Of a DNA stretch of 64,000 bases, positions 42,786-51,614 are shown one piece after another. The stretch spans positions 62,001 to 126,000 of the forward strand of contig CAVVOX010000008.1 in the NCBI GenBank assembly GCA_963749875.1. Direction: 5' to 3'. The translations under genes were made by a program, and so were the position numbers. Origin of the DNA: JAHQVI01 sp963749875 (GTDB lineage Bacteria > Pseudomonadota > Alphaproteobacteria > Rhizobiales > Rhodomicrobiaceae). Each line of letters opens with the position of its first letter. The first letter of the stretch is position 1. The notes under the pieces were generated by a model, which was not told the DNA's origin, ran no database searches, and worked only from the letters and a program-made list of their open reading frames with translations.

Positions 42786-43108
42786 TGACCCAACTCCGTA
42801 AATATCTTCGACGCCGAGGGATCAATACATTGGATTGTCGATAGGAACCAAATAGAGAATGCCGGGCGTCGCCGCCTCGTCATCGAACCTACCCGTCATT
42901 GTATGATGCGCGAAGCGGCTCATGACAGGAAAGCAACCTTGCCGCAGGTTCACGAGAGTGGCGCAGCTGAACGACCGAGGCAGCCGCTTCGGCGCAGCCG
43001 ATGCGTATCGCCCGCGCAAAGGGCCGCCAAAAGGAAGCGCCTGCCACCCTCTTGCTACTTCGGCAAGAAAGCCCGCTTCAATCGATCCAGCTAAGTCCTT
43101 GATTTTAT
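42786..43108. other. Non-coding stretch next to tRNA-Glu
   Basis: About 320 bases between the divergent caspase-like gene and the tRNA. Short frames here have neither ribosome sites nor recognisable products. It should hold the caspase-gene promoter near 42786-42850. Confidence 0.4.
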
Positions 43109-43184
43109 TGGCGCCCCGTAGGGGACTCGAACCCCTGTTACCGGCGTGAGAGGCCGGCGTCCTAGGCCACTAGACGAACGGGGC
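43109..43184 (-). tRNA. tRNA-Glu (anticodon CTC)
   Basis: Read on the minus strand the sequence starts GCCCCGTTCGTCTAGTGGCC and folds as a cloverleaf: 7-bp acceptor stem GCCCCGT/ACGGGGC, D-arm GTCTAGTGGCCTAGGAC, anticodon loop CCTCTCA with anticodon CTC, T-arm GGGGTTCGAGTCCCC, and an encoded CCA end (complement of 43109-43111). It closely matches bacterial tRNA-Glu. No attachment-site duplication or integrase was seen beside it. Confidence 0.97.
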
Positions 43185-43236
43185 TAGAACAAATCAAATT
43201 CAAGATACCGAGATATAAAGAGCGGCGCTCGCACGA

Positions 43237-43614
43237 TCAAGGCAATTCTTGCGGCGTAAGCCGGAAGCGCTGAACTTCGCGTCCCGTTGCAAGATCGATG
43301 ACCGCGATCTCGGCGCCGTGCGGTTGGCGCAAATGCAGGATCAGCTGCCCCTCGTAGATCAGCATCTGCGTGACTTCGGCGCCAGGCGGGATCGGGATAC
43401 GGATCGTGCCCGAGACGCCTGTCGTTGCGGCGGACGGCGCGGTAGCCTTGCTTTTTTCCGCAAGCTTTTGCGTTTGCATATAGATTCCGACCAAAAGCAG
43501 AATAAAACCGACGACAAGCAGAACGCTCATGATGGCGATTGCGATTTTCAACTTGCGGACCATGCCGGCTGTCATCGTGGCGCCCGGTGGCAGGACCGTT
43601 TCGGTCTCGTTCAT
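43237..43614 (-). CDS. DUF6476-like small membrane protein
   Basis: 125 residues from ATG 43614 (a longer frame to 43662 has no support). A short cytoplasmic start (MNETETVLPPGATMTAGMVR) is followed by one transmembrane helix (IAIAIMSVLLVVGFILLLVG) and a small periplasmic beta domain (GTIRIPIPPGAEVTQMLIYE, ATGREVQRFRLTPQELP). I recall this family next to rluD in many alphaproteobacteria, as here, where it is divergent from rluD with only 23 bases between starts. Function unknown. Confidence 0.75.
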   Translation of the reverse strand: MNETETVLPPGATMTAGMVRKLKIAIAIMSVLLVVGFILLLVGIYMQTQKLAEKSKATAPSAATTGVSGTIRIPIPPGAEVTQMLIYEGQLILHLRQPHGAEIAVIDLATGREVQRFRLTPQELP

Positions 43615-43637
43615 GCTCGGTCCTCGATAATCAGCGA

Positions 43638-44639
43638 ATGCAGGCAATGGCGCTACGATCAATTACAGCGCGAGCAGACGATGACGGGGTGCGGCTCGAC
43701 CGGCTCATTTCGGTGCAATGCCAGGATATCAGCCGGTCCCGCGCGCGCGGCCTGATCAAGCAAGGTCAGGTCAGCCTTGGCGGGCGCACGATAGTCGAGC
43801 CCGATTACCGGGTCAAACCGGATGAAATCTTCCTTGTGGAGGTGCCCGAAGCAGCACCTGCGGCTCCGCTGCCGGAGACGATCGCCCTCAACGTTCTCTA
43901 TGAGGACGATGTGCTGATCGTCATCGACAAACCGGCCGGGCTCGTGGTGCATCCCGCGGCCGGCAATTGGACCGGCACATTGGTCAACGCGCTGATTGCG
44001 CATTGCGGCGACAGCCTTTCCGGAATTGGCGGGGTTCGCCGTCCTGGCATCGTCCACAGGCTCGACAAGGATACGAGCGGGGTCATGGTGGTGGCGAAGA
44101 CCGATAAGGCTCATAAGGGCCTTGCCGCGCAATTCGCCGATCACGGGCGCAAAGGCACACTCTATCGGCAATATCTGGCGCTGGTTTGGGGCAAGCCACT
44201 GCCGATAAAGGGTGTGATCGAAACCCAGATCGGCCGGCACCGCACGAACAGGCTCAAAATGGCCGTTGTCAGAAACGACGGAAAATACGCCCATACGGCG
44301 TATCAGATAAGGGAGAGTTTACCAGCGGGCAGCAAAAGCGACGCGGATGTTGTCGCCAGTCTTGTAGAATGCACTTTGAAAACCGGGCGAACACATCAGA
44401 TTCGCGTCCATCTGTCATATATTGGACACCCGATCATCGGAGATGACCTTTATGGGAGCGGGTTTCGATCAAAAACTCGTGCATTGCGCGAACCTGCACG
44501 ATCTGCGATACTATCCATGGAGCGCCAGGCCCTCCATGCGGCTGTGCTCGAATTTGCCCACCCCATAAGCGGAAAGCATTTGCAGTTCAAAACGGAGCTG
44601 CCTTCGGATATGCGCGAAATTCTGGAGGCGCTCAAGTAA
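43638..44639 (+). CDS. rluD: 23S rRNA pseudouridine synthase, RluD type
   Basis: 333 residues. An N-terminal S4 RNA-binding domain (about 12-75, RLDRLISVQCQDISRSRARG) precedes the RluA-family catalytic domain with GIVHRLDKDTSGVMVVAKTD (catalytic Asp about 143), YLALVWGKP and the C-terminal TGRTHQIRVHLSYIGHPIIG. It makes pseudouridines in helix 69 of 23S rRNA in RluD orthologues; RluC-like specificity cannot be excluded by sequence alone, though the position before rpoH fits the alphaproteobacterial rluD. ATG 43638 and 43647 are both possible starts. Confidence 0.9.
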   Translation: MQAMALRSITARADDDGVRLDRLISVQCQDISRSRARGLIKQGQVSLGGRTIVEPDYRVKPDEIFLVEVPEAAPAAPLPETIALNVLYEDDVLIVIDKPAGLVVHPAAGNWTGTLVNALIAHCGDSLSGIGGVRRPGIVHRLDKDTSGVMVVAKTDKAHKGLAAQFADHGRKGTLYRQYLALVWGKPLPIKGVIETQIGRHRTNRLKMAVVRNDGKYAHTAYQIRESLPAGSKSDADVVASLVECTLKTGRTHQIRVHLSYIGHPIIGDDLYGSGFRSKTRALREPARSAILSMERQALHAAVLEFAHPISGKHLQFKTELPSDMREILEALK

Positions 44640-44764
44640 GCAGTAAAGCGAAGTTCACCGATCTTTGCTTTGTCCGTTAATGAGTTTGGCGGAACTAATC
44701 AGGAAAACCAGCCGTTCCCTGTGGAGATGGCTGTGAATGTATGAAGGTTACGAAGGGACAAGCC

Positions 44765-45643
44765 ATGGCTTCACTTCCCTCTGTTGCAGCGAGCGGCGGC
44801 CTTGCCCGCTACCTCGAGCAGATCCGGCGTTTCCCCATGCTGGAGCCGCAGGAGGAATATATGCTCGCCAAGCGATGGCAGGAACACGAGGACACCGAGG
44901 CCGCTCAGCGGCTTGTGACCTCGCATCTTCGGCTCGTCGCCCGCATCGCCATGGGCTATCGCGGTTATGGCCTGCCGATCGGCGAGGTCATCTCCGAGGG
45001 CAATGTCGGCTTGATGCAGGCTGTCAAACGCTTCGACCCCGAAAGGGGCTTCCGACTTGCCACATATGCCATGTGGTGGATTAAAGCCGCGATTCAAGAA
45101 TATATTTTGCGGTCGTGGAGCCTGGTGAAGATGGGCACGACGGCGGCGCAGAAGAAACTGTTCTTCAATCTGCGCAAGCTGAAAGGCCAGATGCAGGCGC
45201 TGGAGGAGGGTGACCTGCATCCCGATCAGGTCAAAGCAATCGCAACGACGCTCGACGTGCCGGAGGAAGACGTCATCTCCATGAACCGGCGTCTGGCCGG
45301 CGACAGTTCTCTGAACGCCCCGCTCCGCGTCGATGCGGATGGCGGCGAGTGGCAGGACTGGCTGGTCGATGACGAGATCGACCAGGAGACCGACCTCGCC
45401 GACCGCGAAGAGCTGGAGAACCGGCGCGGTTATCTGACCGAAGCCATCGACACGCTGACGCCGCGCGAGAAGCGGATTTTCGAGGCCCGGCGCCTGGCGG
45501 AGGATCCGCTGACGCTGGAACAGCTGTCGACCGAATTCGGCGTTAGCCGCGAGCGCATCCGGCAGATCGAGGTGCGCGCCTTCGAAAAGGTTCAGAAGGC
45601 CGTGAAGAAGGCGGCGGAAGTCGCCGAGGCGCGGCCGATGTAA
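44765..45643 (+). CDS. rpoH: Heat-shock sigma factor RpoH (sigma-32)
   Basis: 292 residues; ATG 44765 matches the N-terminus of relatives (MASLPSVAASGGLARYLEQI), with an alternative at 44741. Region 2 reads VTSHLRLVARIAMGYRGYGL, GEVISEGNVGLMQAVKRFDP and RLATYAMWWIKAAIQEYILR. The RpoH box QKKLFFNLRKLKG marks the subgroup. Region 4 is TLEQLSTEFGVSRERIRQIE. It directs RNA polymerase to heat-shock and membrane-stress promoters. The mRNA ends at a strong terminator 29 bases after the stop. Neighbour rluD is the conserved alphaproteobacterial context. Confidence 0.97.
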   Translation: MASLPSVAASGGLARYLEQIRRFPMLEPQEEYMLAKRWQEHEDTEAAQRLVTSHLRLVARIAMGYRGYGLPIGEVISEGNVGLMQAVKRFDPERGFRLATYAMWWIKAAIQEYILRSWSLVKMGTTAAQKKLFFNLRKLKGQMQALEEGDLHPDQVKAIATTLDVPEEDVISMNRRLAGDSSLNAPLRVDADGGEWQDWLVDDEIDQETDLADREELENRRGYLTEAIDTLTPREKRIFEARRLAEDPLTLEQLSTEFGVSRERIRQIEVRAFEKVQKAVKKAAEVAEARPM

Positions 45644-45672
45644 GCGGTTCGGCTTGGAAGAAGTTGCTGAAG

Positions 45673-45704
45673 AGCCTGCAGGGCGTGGCCTTGCAGGCTT
45701 TTTT
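45673..45704 (+). terminator. Rho-independent terminator of rpoH
   Basis: Perfect 8-bp stem AGCCTGCA (45673-45680) with TGCAGGCT (45692-45699), GC-rich 11-base loop, then TTTTT. The about 400 bases after it, up to 46107, show no supported gene. Confidence 0.92.
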
Positions 45705-46107
45705 AATTCGCGCCGATCGGCGCGAATCCGCCCGCGCCGAATTGTGCTGGATTATGACCGGCTTGGCGGCCATTAACATTTCGTTAACTCTTCTCCACAG
45801 AAAATTCGAATCAAATTAGACTGTTTACGGCTCATCGGGCGCGACCGTCAGTCCAATCAGCCCGGTGAGCCAGCAATCCAGACGCGATGTCGGCGTCCTG
45901 GATGTGCGGCGCGGGGGCGATCCATGCGGCATGGCAGAAATGGAAACCGGACCGAAGAGCTTTCGGCGCCGATCCGTCTCGCTTGTCGGCAGGAATGCCG
46001 CGCCGTTCGCATAGAGAGGGAGCAGCGATGCTTCCGTCATTGCCGCGGAGAAGTCAATTCAGCTGAAAGGGGTTCGATGCGGCTTAGCTTGTGATGGAGC
46101 GAAATAG

Positions 46108-46251
46108 ATGCTGAATAATCTGCTCAAAGAGTTGAGAGAGCGTCTTCAACAGCATCATGAGAGTGCAGGGTTGCGTCTCCAGAATACCTTTGGGGAGCCG
46201 ATATTTGGAAAGCATATACGATATCTGCATCCACCAAGTCTTAGCGCGTAA
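46108..46251 (+). CDS. Probable 47-residue small protein
   Basis: ATG 46108 has GGAG at 46095-46098 and the frame gives MLNNLLKELRERLQQHHESA, then GLRLQNTFGEPIFGKHIRYL and a short tail HPPSLSA. The first 18 residues form an amphipathic helix with heptad-like leucines. An apparent rho-independent terminator follows 42 bases after the stop, so this looks like a complete small transcription unit. The codon composition is more AT-rich than neighbouring genes. It could instead be a small RNA with incidental coding capacity. No family recognised. Confidence 0.5.
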   Translation: MLNNLLKELRERLQQHHESAGLRLQNTFGEPIFGKHIRYLHPPSLSA

Positions 46252-46293
46252 GCTCAGCGTTGTTCAATCCTCAGCGGATTGACAGGAGATTGG

Positions 46294-46323
46294 AACCGGC
46301 CCCTCGCGGCCGGTTTCCTTTTT
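46294..46323 (+). terminator. Rho-independent terminator of the small gene
   Basis: Stem AACCGGCC (46294-46301) with GGCCGGTT (46308-46315), 6-base loop, followed by TCCTTTTT. Confidence 0.88.
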
Positions 46324-46347
46324 GGGCTGGCGAATGTCGGGCGACGA

Positions 46348-46455
46348 TTTAGAACATCGGACCGAAAAGTGGCATCCACTTTTCGGGTAAATCCGATGCT
46401 AAAACAAATAGTTAGAGCGACAATTCCGATTCCGATTAAGGGGCCGGCGCTCTAG
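46348..46455 (+). repeat. R2 palindromic repeat, simple copy
   Basis: TTTAGAACATCGGACCGAAA and AGTGGCATCCACTTTTCGGG form a long hairpin with almost no loop; the distal arm ends AAATCCGATGCT. A second palindromic part with GACAATTCCGATTCCGATTA follows, ending GGCGCTCTAG. It runs directly into the R1 copy at 46453. Confidence 0.8.
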
Positions 46456-46584
46456 CGCAACGCGCGTCCAAGCATGTCCCCGCGAAGGCGGGGATGGACG
46501 CGGGAACAGTTGCGCTCGCCTTTTGAAATAGATCAACTTGACCTCGTTCAAGTGATTCCACTTGAACGAGGTCAAGTTGATCTA
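46453..46584 (-). repeat. R1 palindromic repeat, full copy
   Basis: Arm B (TAGCGCAACGCGCGTCCAAG through CCCCGCGAAGGCGGGG to GGACGCGGGAACAGTTGCGC) and arm A (TAGATCAACTTGACCTCGTT...AACGAGGTCAAGTTGATCTA, 46531-46584) lie in reverse order to the copy at 11541, so this copy is inverted. It is bounded by TA on both sides; the right TA is also the insertion site of the IS630 element. Confidence 0.88.
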
Positions 46585-47661
46585 GTGGAGCGACTCTAAC
46601 ATTTGCTTCCCACGCTTGACGCTTTCGATGATCCGATCTGGATCGGCTGTCCAGGCGAAGGGTTTCGGCTCGGCATTGTTTTCCTGGATAAAGCGGTTGA
46701 TAGCCGTTTGCAGCTCAACGAGGGATCGGAACACGCCCCGTTTCAACCGTTGCCGCGTGAGTTTTGCGAAGAAGCCCTCGACAGCATTGAGCCAGGACGC
46801 TGAAGTTGGCGTAAAATGGAATGTCCAACGCGGATGGCGCGCCAGCCAGGCCCTGACTTTGGAGTGTTTATGCGTCGCGTAGTTGTCGACAATGGCGTGG
46901 ACGAGCTTGCCTGCCGGAACCTGCGCCTCGATGGTATTCAGGAAGCGGATGAATTCCTGATGACGATGGCGCTGCATGTTGCGGCCAATGACCGTTCCTT
47001 CCAGCACATTGAGCGCGGCGAATAAGGTCGTCGTCCCGTTCCGCTTGTAATCATGGGTCATGGTTCCGGCTCGCCCCTTCTTCATTGGCAGTCCCGGTTG
47101 GGTACGGTCCAGCGCCTGGATTTGGCTCTTCTCATCAACCGAGAAAACGACGGCATGAGCGGGCGGATCAACGTAGAGACCGACAATGTCTCTGAGCTTG
47201 TCGGCAAAGTGGGGATCTTTGGAAAGCTTGAACGTCCGGATCCGGTGCGGAGAAAGCTGATGGGCTTCAAGAATGCGCTGAACCGAACGCAGGCTGACAT
47301 TGGCAGCCCTGGCCAACATCCGGCCGGTCCAATGCGTGGTCTCTCCCGGCGGCCTGCTCAGCGCCAGATCAACGACACGTTGCACGGTCGTTGCGGGCAA
47401 AGGCTTCTTCCCTGGCCGCCGCGTCTTGTCGCGAAGCAGCCCATCCACGCCCTCATGCATGAAGCGCTCCTGCCAACGCCAGACGACGGGTTTGGATTTG
47501 CCGGACCGGCGCATGATCTCGGTGGTGCCGCAACCATCGGCGGTGGCCAGAATAATCTGCGCGCGCCAGACGTGTTTCTGAGGCGCACAACGATCCGCAA
47601 TGATGGTTTCAAGACGAAGCCGCTCATCGCGCGTAACAGTCACGGTGATCCCTGATCTCAT
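46582..47661 (-). CDS. IS630-family transposase
   Basis: 359 residues, apparently intact. The N-terminal helix-turn-helix (TTEIMRRSGKSKPVVWRWQE) and WTGRMLARAANVSLRSVQRI precede the DDE domain with AHAVVFSVDEKSQIQALDRT (first Asp), GKLVHAIVDNYATHKHSKVR (second Asp) and FTPTSASWLNAVEGFFAKLT (Glu). The TAG stop uses bases of the flanking TA in the R1 repeat. Full length for the family, so probably active. Confidence 0.93.
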   Translation of the reverse strand: MRSGITVTVTRDERLRLETIIADRCAPQKHVWRAQIILATADGCGTTEIMRRSGKSKPVVWRWQERFMHEGVDGLLRDKTRRPGKKPLPATTVQRVVDLALSRPPGETTHWTGRMLARAANVSLRSVQRILEAHQLSPHRIRTFKLSKDPHFADKLRDIVGLYVDPPAHAVVFSVDEKSQIQALDRTQPGLPMKKGRAGTMTHDYKRNGTTTLFAALNVLEGTVIGRNMQRHRHQEFIRFLNTIEAQVPAGKLVHAIVDNYATHKHSKVRAWLARHPRWTFHFTPTSASWLNAVEGFFAKLTRQRLKRGVFRSLVELQTAINRFIQENNAEPKPFAWTADPDRIIESVKRGKQMLESLH

Positions 47662-47718
47662 TGCGCAAGAATGAGCTGCTTCGGAGAATTTGGGAATCGC
47701 CTGAATGGATCAGACCAC
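46585..47718 (-). mobile_element. Complete IS630-family element
   Basis: A 1134-bp element with TA on both sides (46583-46584 and 47719-47720), the target duplication of this family. Its two ends share GTGG next to the TA with weaker similarity inward (GCGACTC and TCTGATC). One intact transposase gene fills it. It inserted exactly at the edge of the R1 repeat. Confidence 0.82.
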
Positions 47719-47726
47719 TAGGGCCG

Positions 47727-48818
47727 TTACAGGGCCCATTCACGCACCTGGAGGCTTTCATCTGCTGCGACGGCATCTTCCAGATCCGCGAGCTTCATCA
47801 GGCCGGTCTGCGTATCCGCATGGCGGACGACCAATTCGGAGTTGATCGTTGCACCTTTGAGCGTCTGATCGAGCGGCCAGTTCATTGAGGTCAGGGCAAC
47901 GAAGGTCGAGGCGAATGCGTCTCCCGCCCCGGTCGTTCCGACGACCTCGGAGGGAACCGACGGGCAATGAACGACCTTTTCGCCGGTGCCGAGAAAGGCG
48001 CCATTGCGTCCGTCTGTGACGACGATCATCTCGCATCCGGCCTCAAGCAGCGAATGAAAGAAACGCAAAAGGCTGATTTCGAAGCCGCCGGACAACAGGC
48101 CCCGCCGGATGAGATCGGGAACGTCTTCCGCGGGCCCGAACGGCAAAACGGGGCCGCCTTCCCCCACCCGCGCCGAGAGAGCGGGGACGAGCGCGTTCGC
48201 CTCGGACCGGTTCACGACCAGAATATCGACCGAGCCGACGGCATCGAGAAAATCGCGCCCCCGCTTGCTGAGCTGGCGAATGCCGGGATTTGCGGCGAGG
48301 CGGCAATCGCTCGCCTTCGCCGTCTTGACAAGCTCAGGGAAACAGTCGGCGGATTGATTGCTGAGGCTCGAGACGTAAACGACGTCGACCGACAGCGCCT
48401 CCGGCCTGATGTCTTCCATCGAGAGCAGCGTGTTCGCGCCGCGGAAGGTGAAGATCGCAGCGTTCCGCTCATGCGAGGAGATCAGCACCGACGCACCCGT
48501 CGGCATGCGCGCGTCGCGCCGGATCCAGCGCGTGGAGACGCCTTCGCTCTCAAGCTTTGCCAGAATCACATCGGCGCGCTGGTCCGTGCCGAGCTTGGAG
48601 ATGGCGGACACGTCAAGCCCGAGCCGCGCCATCGAAACCGCGGCATTGACGGCGCCGCCGCCCGGATGGGTCGAAATCTCCTCGGCCTCGGTTTTGCGCC
48701 CCTCTTCGAGCAGCAGATAAGAAGCATCGGCATTGCGCATCACCATACGCTCGATGCTGCTCGAATCGATGATCGCGATGGAATCGACCATCGCTCCGCC
48801 GATAGTAAGCGCTTTCAT
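47727..48818 (-). CDS. PfkB-family carbohydrate/nucleoside kinase
   Basis: 363 residues. The PfkB first signature is in STHPGGGAVNAAVSMARLGL and the second, with the anion hole and catalytic Asp, in EVVGTTGAGDAFASTFVALT (about 297-316). The lid region begins MKALTIGGAMVDSIAII. Relatives phosphorylate ribose, fructose or adenosine; the substrate here is unknown, and the insertion near 215-245 (GEGGPVLPFGPAEDVPDLIR) is longer than in ribokinases. It diverges from the P450 gene across about 145 bases that should hold both promoters. Confidence 0.88.
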   Translation of the reverse strand: MKALTIGGAMVDSIAIIDSSSIERMVMRNADASYLLLEEGRKTEAEEISTHPGGGAVNAAVSMARLGLDVSAISKLGTDQRADVILAKLESEGVSTRWIRRDARMPTGASVLISSHERNAAIFTFRGANTLLSMEDIRPEALSVDVVYVSSLSNQSADCFPELVKTAKASDCRLAANPGIRQLSKRGRDFLDAVGSVDILVVNRSEANALVPALSARVGEGGPVLPFGPAEDVPDLIRRGLLSGGFEISLLRFFHSLLEAGCEMIVVTDGRNGAFLGTGEKVVHCPSVPSEVVGTTGAGDAFASTFVALTSMNWPLDQTLKGATINSELVVRHADTQTGLMKLADLEDAVAADESLQVREWAL

Positions 48819-48964
48819 GAGTCTTCCCTTCTCGCTTGACGCTTACGCGACCCCCGCTCGCAGGACAAGCCCCGTTCGAGCCGTATCGCCGCCTCAGGAA
48901 CGACGGGTCAACCGCCCTCAGGCGTTATATAGTCAATGCCGATCCATCTGAGAGGGGCCGTTCT

Positions 48965-50368
48965 ATGACGATTGCCGCTGCGAGCGCCGAACCGCTCTAT
49001 CCGCCGACCGTTACGCCGCCGTCAGAGCCTCTGCCGCTAGGCAAGCTGATCTACCGCGTGGTCAAGAACCCGCTGCTGGCGCTTCCGCAGGCGGCTTATC
49101 AGGAAAAGATCGTCGGCCTGAGCAGAGGTGCCTCCCGCGTTTTCTGGGTCTCGGATCCCGCGCTCGTCGAGGAAATTCTAATCAAGCGCGCCGGTGTCTT
49201 TCATAAGGCGCCGGTGGAGAAACGGGTCTTCCGGCGGACGCTGAAGGATGGCGTGCTGAGCGCGGACGGCGCGCTGTGGCGCTGGCAGCGCCGGACGATG
49301 GCGCCTTTATTCCGGCCCGCCGAAATCCTGAAATATGTGCCCAGCATGGCGCAACCCGCCGAAGAGATCCTGGCGAAATGGCGCGTCTCGCCGCCCGGCA
49401 GCGTGCAGCGGATCGACGAAGCCATGACGGAGGCGACCTTCTCGGTGATCGCCCGCACGATGCTTAAAGGCGGCGAGCCGCAAGAGGCCGAGATTATCAA
49501 GCGCATGACGGCGGTGAACCTGGCTCATGTGTCCTGGGAGTTGATGTACGGCTTTCTGAATATGCCGCTCTGGTTCCCGCATCCGGCGAGTTGGCTGATG
49601 GCCAGCTCGGCCAGGCGAATGCGCGGGGCGATCCACGACATCATCGCGCGCCGGCAAGGGGAGGCCGGCGGCGGAGAGGATCTGCTCGGGCGGCTGCTGG
49701 AGGCGCGCGATCCGGAAAGCGGCGAGCCGATGGACATGGAACGGCTCATCAACAATCTGCTGACGCTGCTCGAAGCGGGCCACGAGACCACTGCCCGCGC
49801 GCTGACCTGGACGCTCTATCTTCTCGCCCGCGCGCCCGAATGGCAGGACAGGCTGCGCGCCGAGATCGCATCCGCCTGCGGCGAAGCGAGGATTCTTGCC
49901 GAGCAGGTGGAGAGACTGCCGCTCACTCAGCAGGTACTCAAAGAAGCGATGCGGCTATATCCGCCGGTGCCGGTCATTTCGCGCATCTCTGCGGAAGCGC
50001 TGGAACTGGACGGCTTCGATGTGCCCCAAGCCTCGATTGCGGTCATCCCGATCTTCTGCATTCACCGGCACGAGAAGCTCTGGACCGATCCGGCGCGCTT
50101 CGACCCGACCCGCTTCGAGCCGGACCGCGAAGCTGCCTATCCGCGCGCGCAGTTCATGCCGTTCGGCGCGGGGCCGCGCATCTGTCTCGGCAACGCCTTT
50201 GCCATGACCGAGGCGACGGTCATTCTGGCCACGCTGATCCGCGCGGCACGGTTCGATTGGGTGGGCAAAAGCCATCCGGAGCCCGTCTCGCGGGTCACGC
50301 TTCAGGCGCGCGGAGGCATGCCGCTCAAAGTTACGATGTTGGGGCAGAAGCCGCTTCATTATGCGTGA
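48965..50368 (+). CDS. Cytochrome P450
   Basis: 467 residues from ATG 48965 with GAGAGG upstream; an earlier in-frame start at 48836 would add unrelated sequence. The I-helix oxygen motif is EAGHETTAR (about 269-277), the K-helix ExxR is KEAMRLYPPVPVI (about 326), and the heme-binding loop is FMPFGAGPRICLGNAFA with the ligand Cys near 406. The overall type is CYP102/CYP4-like, suggesting a fatty-acid or terpenoid substrate. It needs separate reductase partners, none of which is encoded nearby. No membrane anchor, so probably cytosolic. Confidence 0.94.
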   Translation: MTIAAASAEPLYPPTVTPPSEPLPLGKLIYRVVKNPLLALPQAAYQEKIVGLSRGASRVFWVSDPALVEEILIKRAGVFHKAPVEKRVFRRTLKDGVLSADGALWRWQRRTMAPLFRPAEILKYVPSMAQPAEEILAKWRVSPPGSVQRIDEAMTEATFSVIARTMLKGGEPQEAEIIKRMTAVNLAHVSWELMYGFLNMPLWFPHPASWLMASSARRMRGAIHDIIARRQGEAGGGEDLLGRLLEARDPESGEPMDMERLINNLLTLLEAGHETTARALTWTLYLLARAPEWQDRLRAEIASACGEARILAEQVERLPLTQQVLKEAMRLYPPVPVISRISAEALELDGFDVPQASIAVIPIFCIHRHEKLWTDPARFDPTRFEPDREAAYPRAQFMPFGAGPRICLGNAFAMTEATVILATLIRAARFDWVGKSHPEPVSRVTLQARGGMPLKVTMLGQKPLHYA

Positions 50369-50390
50369 CGGGATCGCGGCATAGGGCTGC

Positions 50391-51614
50391 CTAAATACCG
50401 ATGATGGCGCGGGCCAGCCCGGTGCCTGCCGTCAGCGCGACGACCAGCAAGACCGGCACCCGCCATAAGACCAGAGCCGCAAAGGCAAGAACGGCGATCG
50501 CGAGCGACATCCCGTCCGTTACGGCTGTGAGAAAGATCGGATTGTAGAGCGCCGCCGCCAGCACGCCGACGACGGCGGCGTTCGCGCCGGCAATTGCGCT
50601 GCGGATCTTCGGCTGAGCGCGGAGCCGGTCCCAGAAAGGCAGCGCGCCCATGACCAAGAGGAGACCTGGAAGAAAAATCGCGATCAATGCGACAGATGCG
50701 CCCGCGATGCCGTTCGGCTCAGCGCCGGAGACCGCGCCGAGATAGGCGGCGAAAGTGAAGAGCGGTCCGGGCAGAGCCTGCGCGACGCCATAGCCCGCCA
50801 GGAAATCGTCGGCCCTGATCCAGCCGGGTGCGACGGTCGCCTCCTGAAGGAGCGGCAGGACGACATGTCCACCGCCGAAGACCAGGGCGCCCGCCCGATA
50901 GAAGGCGTCCGCAAGTTCAAGACCCGCCCAAAGCGCGGCCCCGACCGGAAGCAGCAGGAGAAGCGCGAAAAAGATCATGAGCAACAGCGCGCCCGCTCTG
51001 GCCGATACCGGCCCGGCGAGCGGGGTCGTCTCGCCGCCGCCCTGTTCCCGCAGGAGAAGAAACCCGATCGCCGCGCCGGCGGCAATGACGCCAAGCTGCG
51101 CCATCGCCGTAGAGACGGACAGCAGCACCGCGAGGGCGAGCACCGCGATCGTGCCGCGCGGCACGTCCGGGCAAAGGCTGCGCCACATACCGAGGACGGC
51201 CTGTGCCACGACGGCAACGGCCACGAGCTTGAGCCCGGCGATCAGGCCGGTCGCCTCGGGACCGTCCGCATAGGCGAGACCGTAAGCCGCCCCGGCCATG
51301 ATGACGGCCGACGGCAGGGTGAATCCAAGCCAGGCAGCAAGGCCGCCGAGATAGCCGCCACGCATCAGACCGAGCGCGAAGCCTGTCTGGCTGCTCGCCG
51401 GCCCGGGCAGGAACTGGGACAATGCGACAAGTTCCGCATAGGCCGCATCCGTCAGCCAGCGCCGCTTCTCGACAAATTCCTTGCGAAAATAGCCGAGATG
51501 CGCCACGGGACCGCCGAACGAGGTCAATCCCAGCCGCAGGAAGACGGCAAATATCGAGCCGAGGTCCGCGAATGCTGCGCTGCGATGCGCCTTTTTCGGA
51601 AACGGTTTATCCAT
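50391..51614 (-). CDS. chrA: Chromate transporter (ChrA/CHR family), two-domain
   Basis: 407 residues, 10-12 helices in two homologous halves. The first half has FLRLGLTSFGGPVAHLGYFR, with the family hallmark FGGP, and LVALSQFLPGPASSQTGFAL. The second half has FYRAGALVFGGGHVVLPLLQ and FLAGYGVAQALPGPLFTFAA. Characterised members export chromate in exchange for sulfate. Full-length form. No chrB regulator lies beside it, so chromate specificity is inferred from family. It converges on the P450 gene. Confidence 0.9.
   Translation of the reverse strand: MDKPFPKKAHRSAAFADLGSIFAVFLRLGLTSFGGPVAHLGYFRKEFVEKRRWLTDAAYAELVALSQFLPGPASSQTGFALGLMRGGYLGGLAAWLGFTLPSAVIMAGAAYGLAYADGPEATGLIAGLKLVAVAVVAQAVLGMWRSLCPDVPRGTIAVLALAVLLSVSTAMAQLGVIAAGAAIGFLLLREQGGGETTPLAGPVSARAGALLLMIFFALLLLLPVGAALWAGLELADAFYRAGALVFGGGHVVLPLLQEATVAPGWIRADDFLAGYGVAQALPGPLFTFAAYLGAVSGAEPNGIAGASVALIAIFLPGLLLVMGALPFWDRLRAQPKIRSAIAGANAAVVGVLAAALYNPIFLTAVTDGMSLAIAVLAFAALVLWRVPVLLVVALTAGTGLARAIIGI

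Noticed and set aside
43109..43184. tRNA-Glu as an integration site for a genomic island
   Set aside because: No integrase gene and no duplicated 3' tRNA fragment were seen within the window.
45825..46040. 71-codon minus-strand frame after rpoH
   Set aside because: No ribosome site, no homology, not supported by composition.
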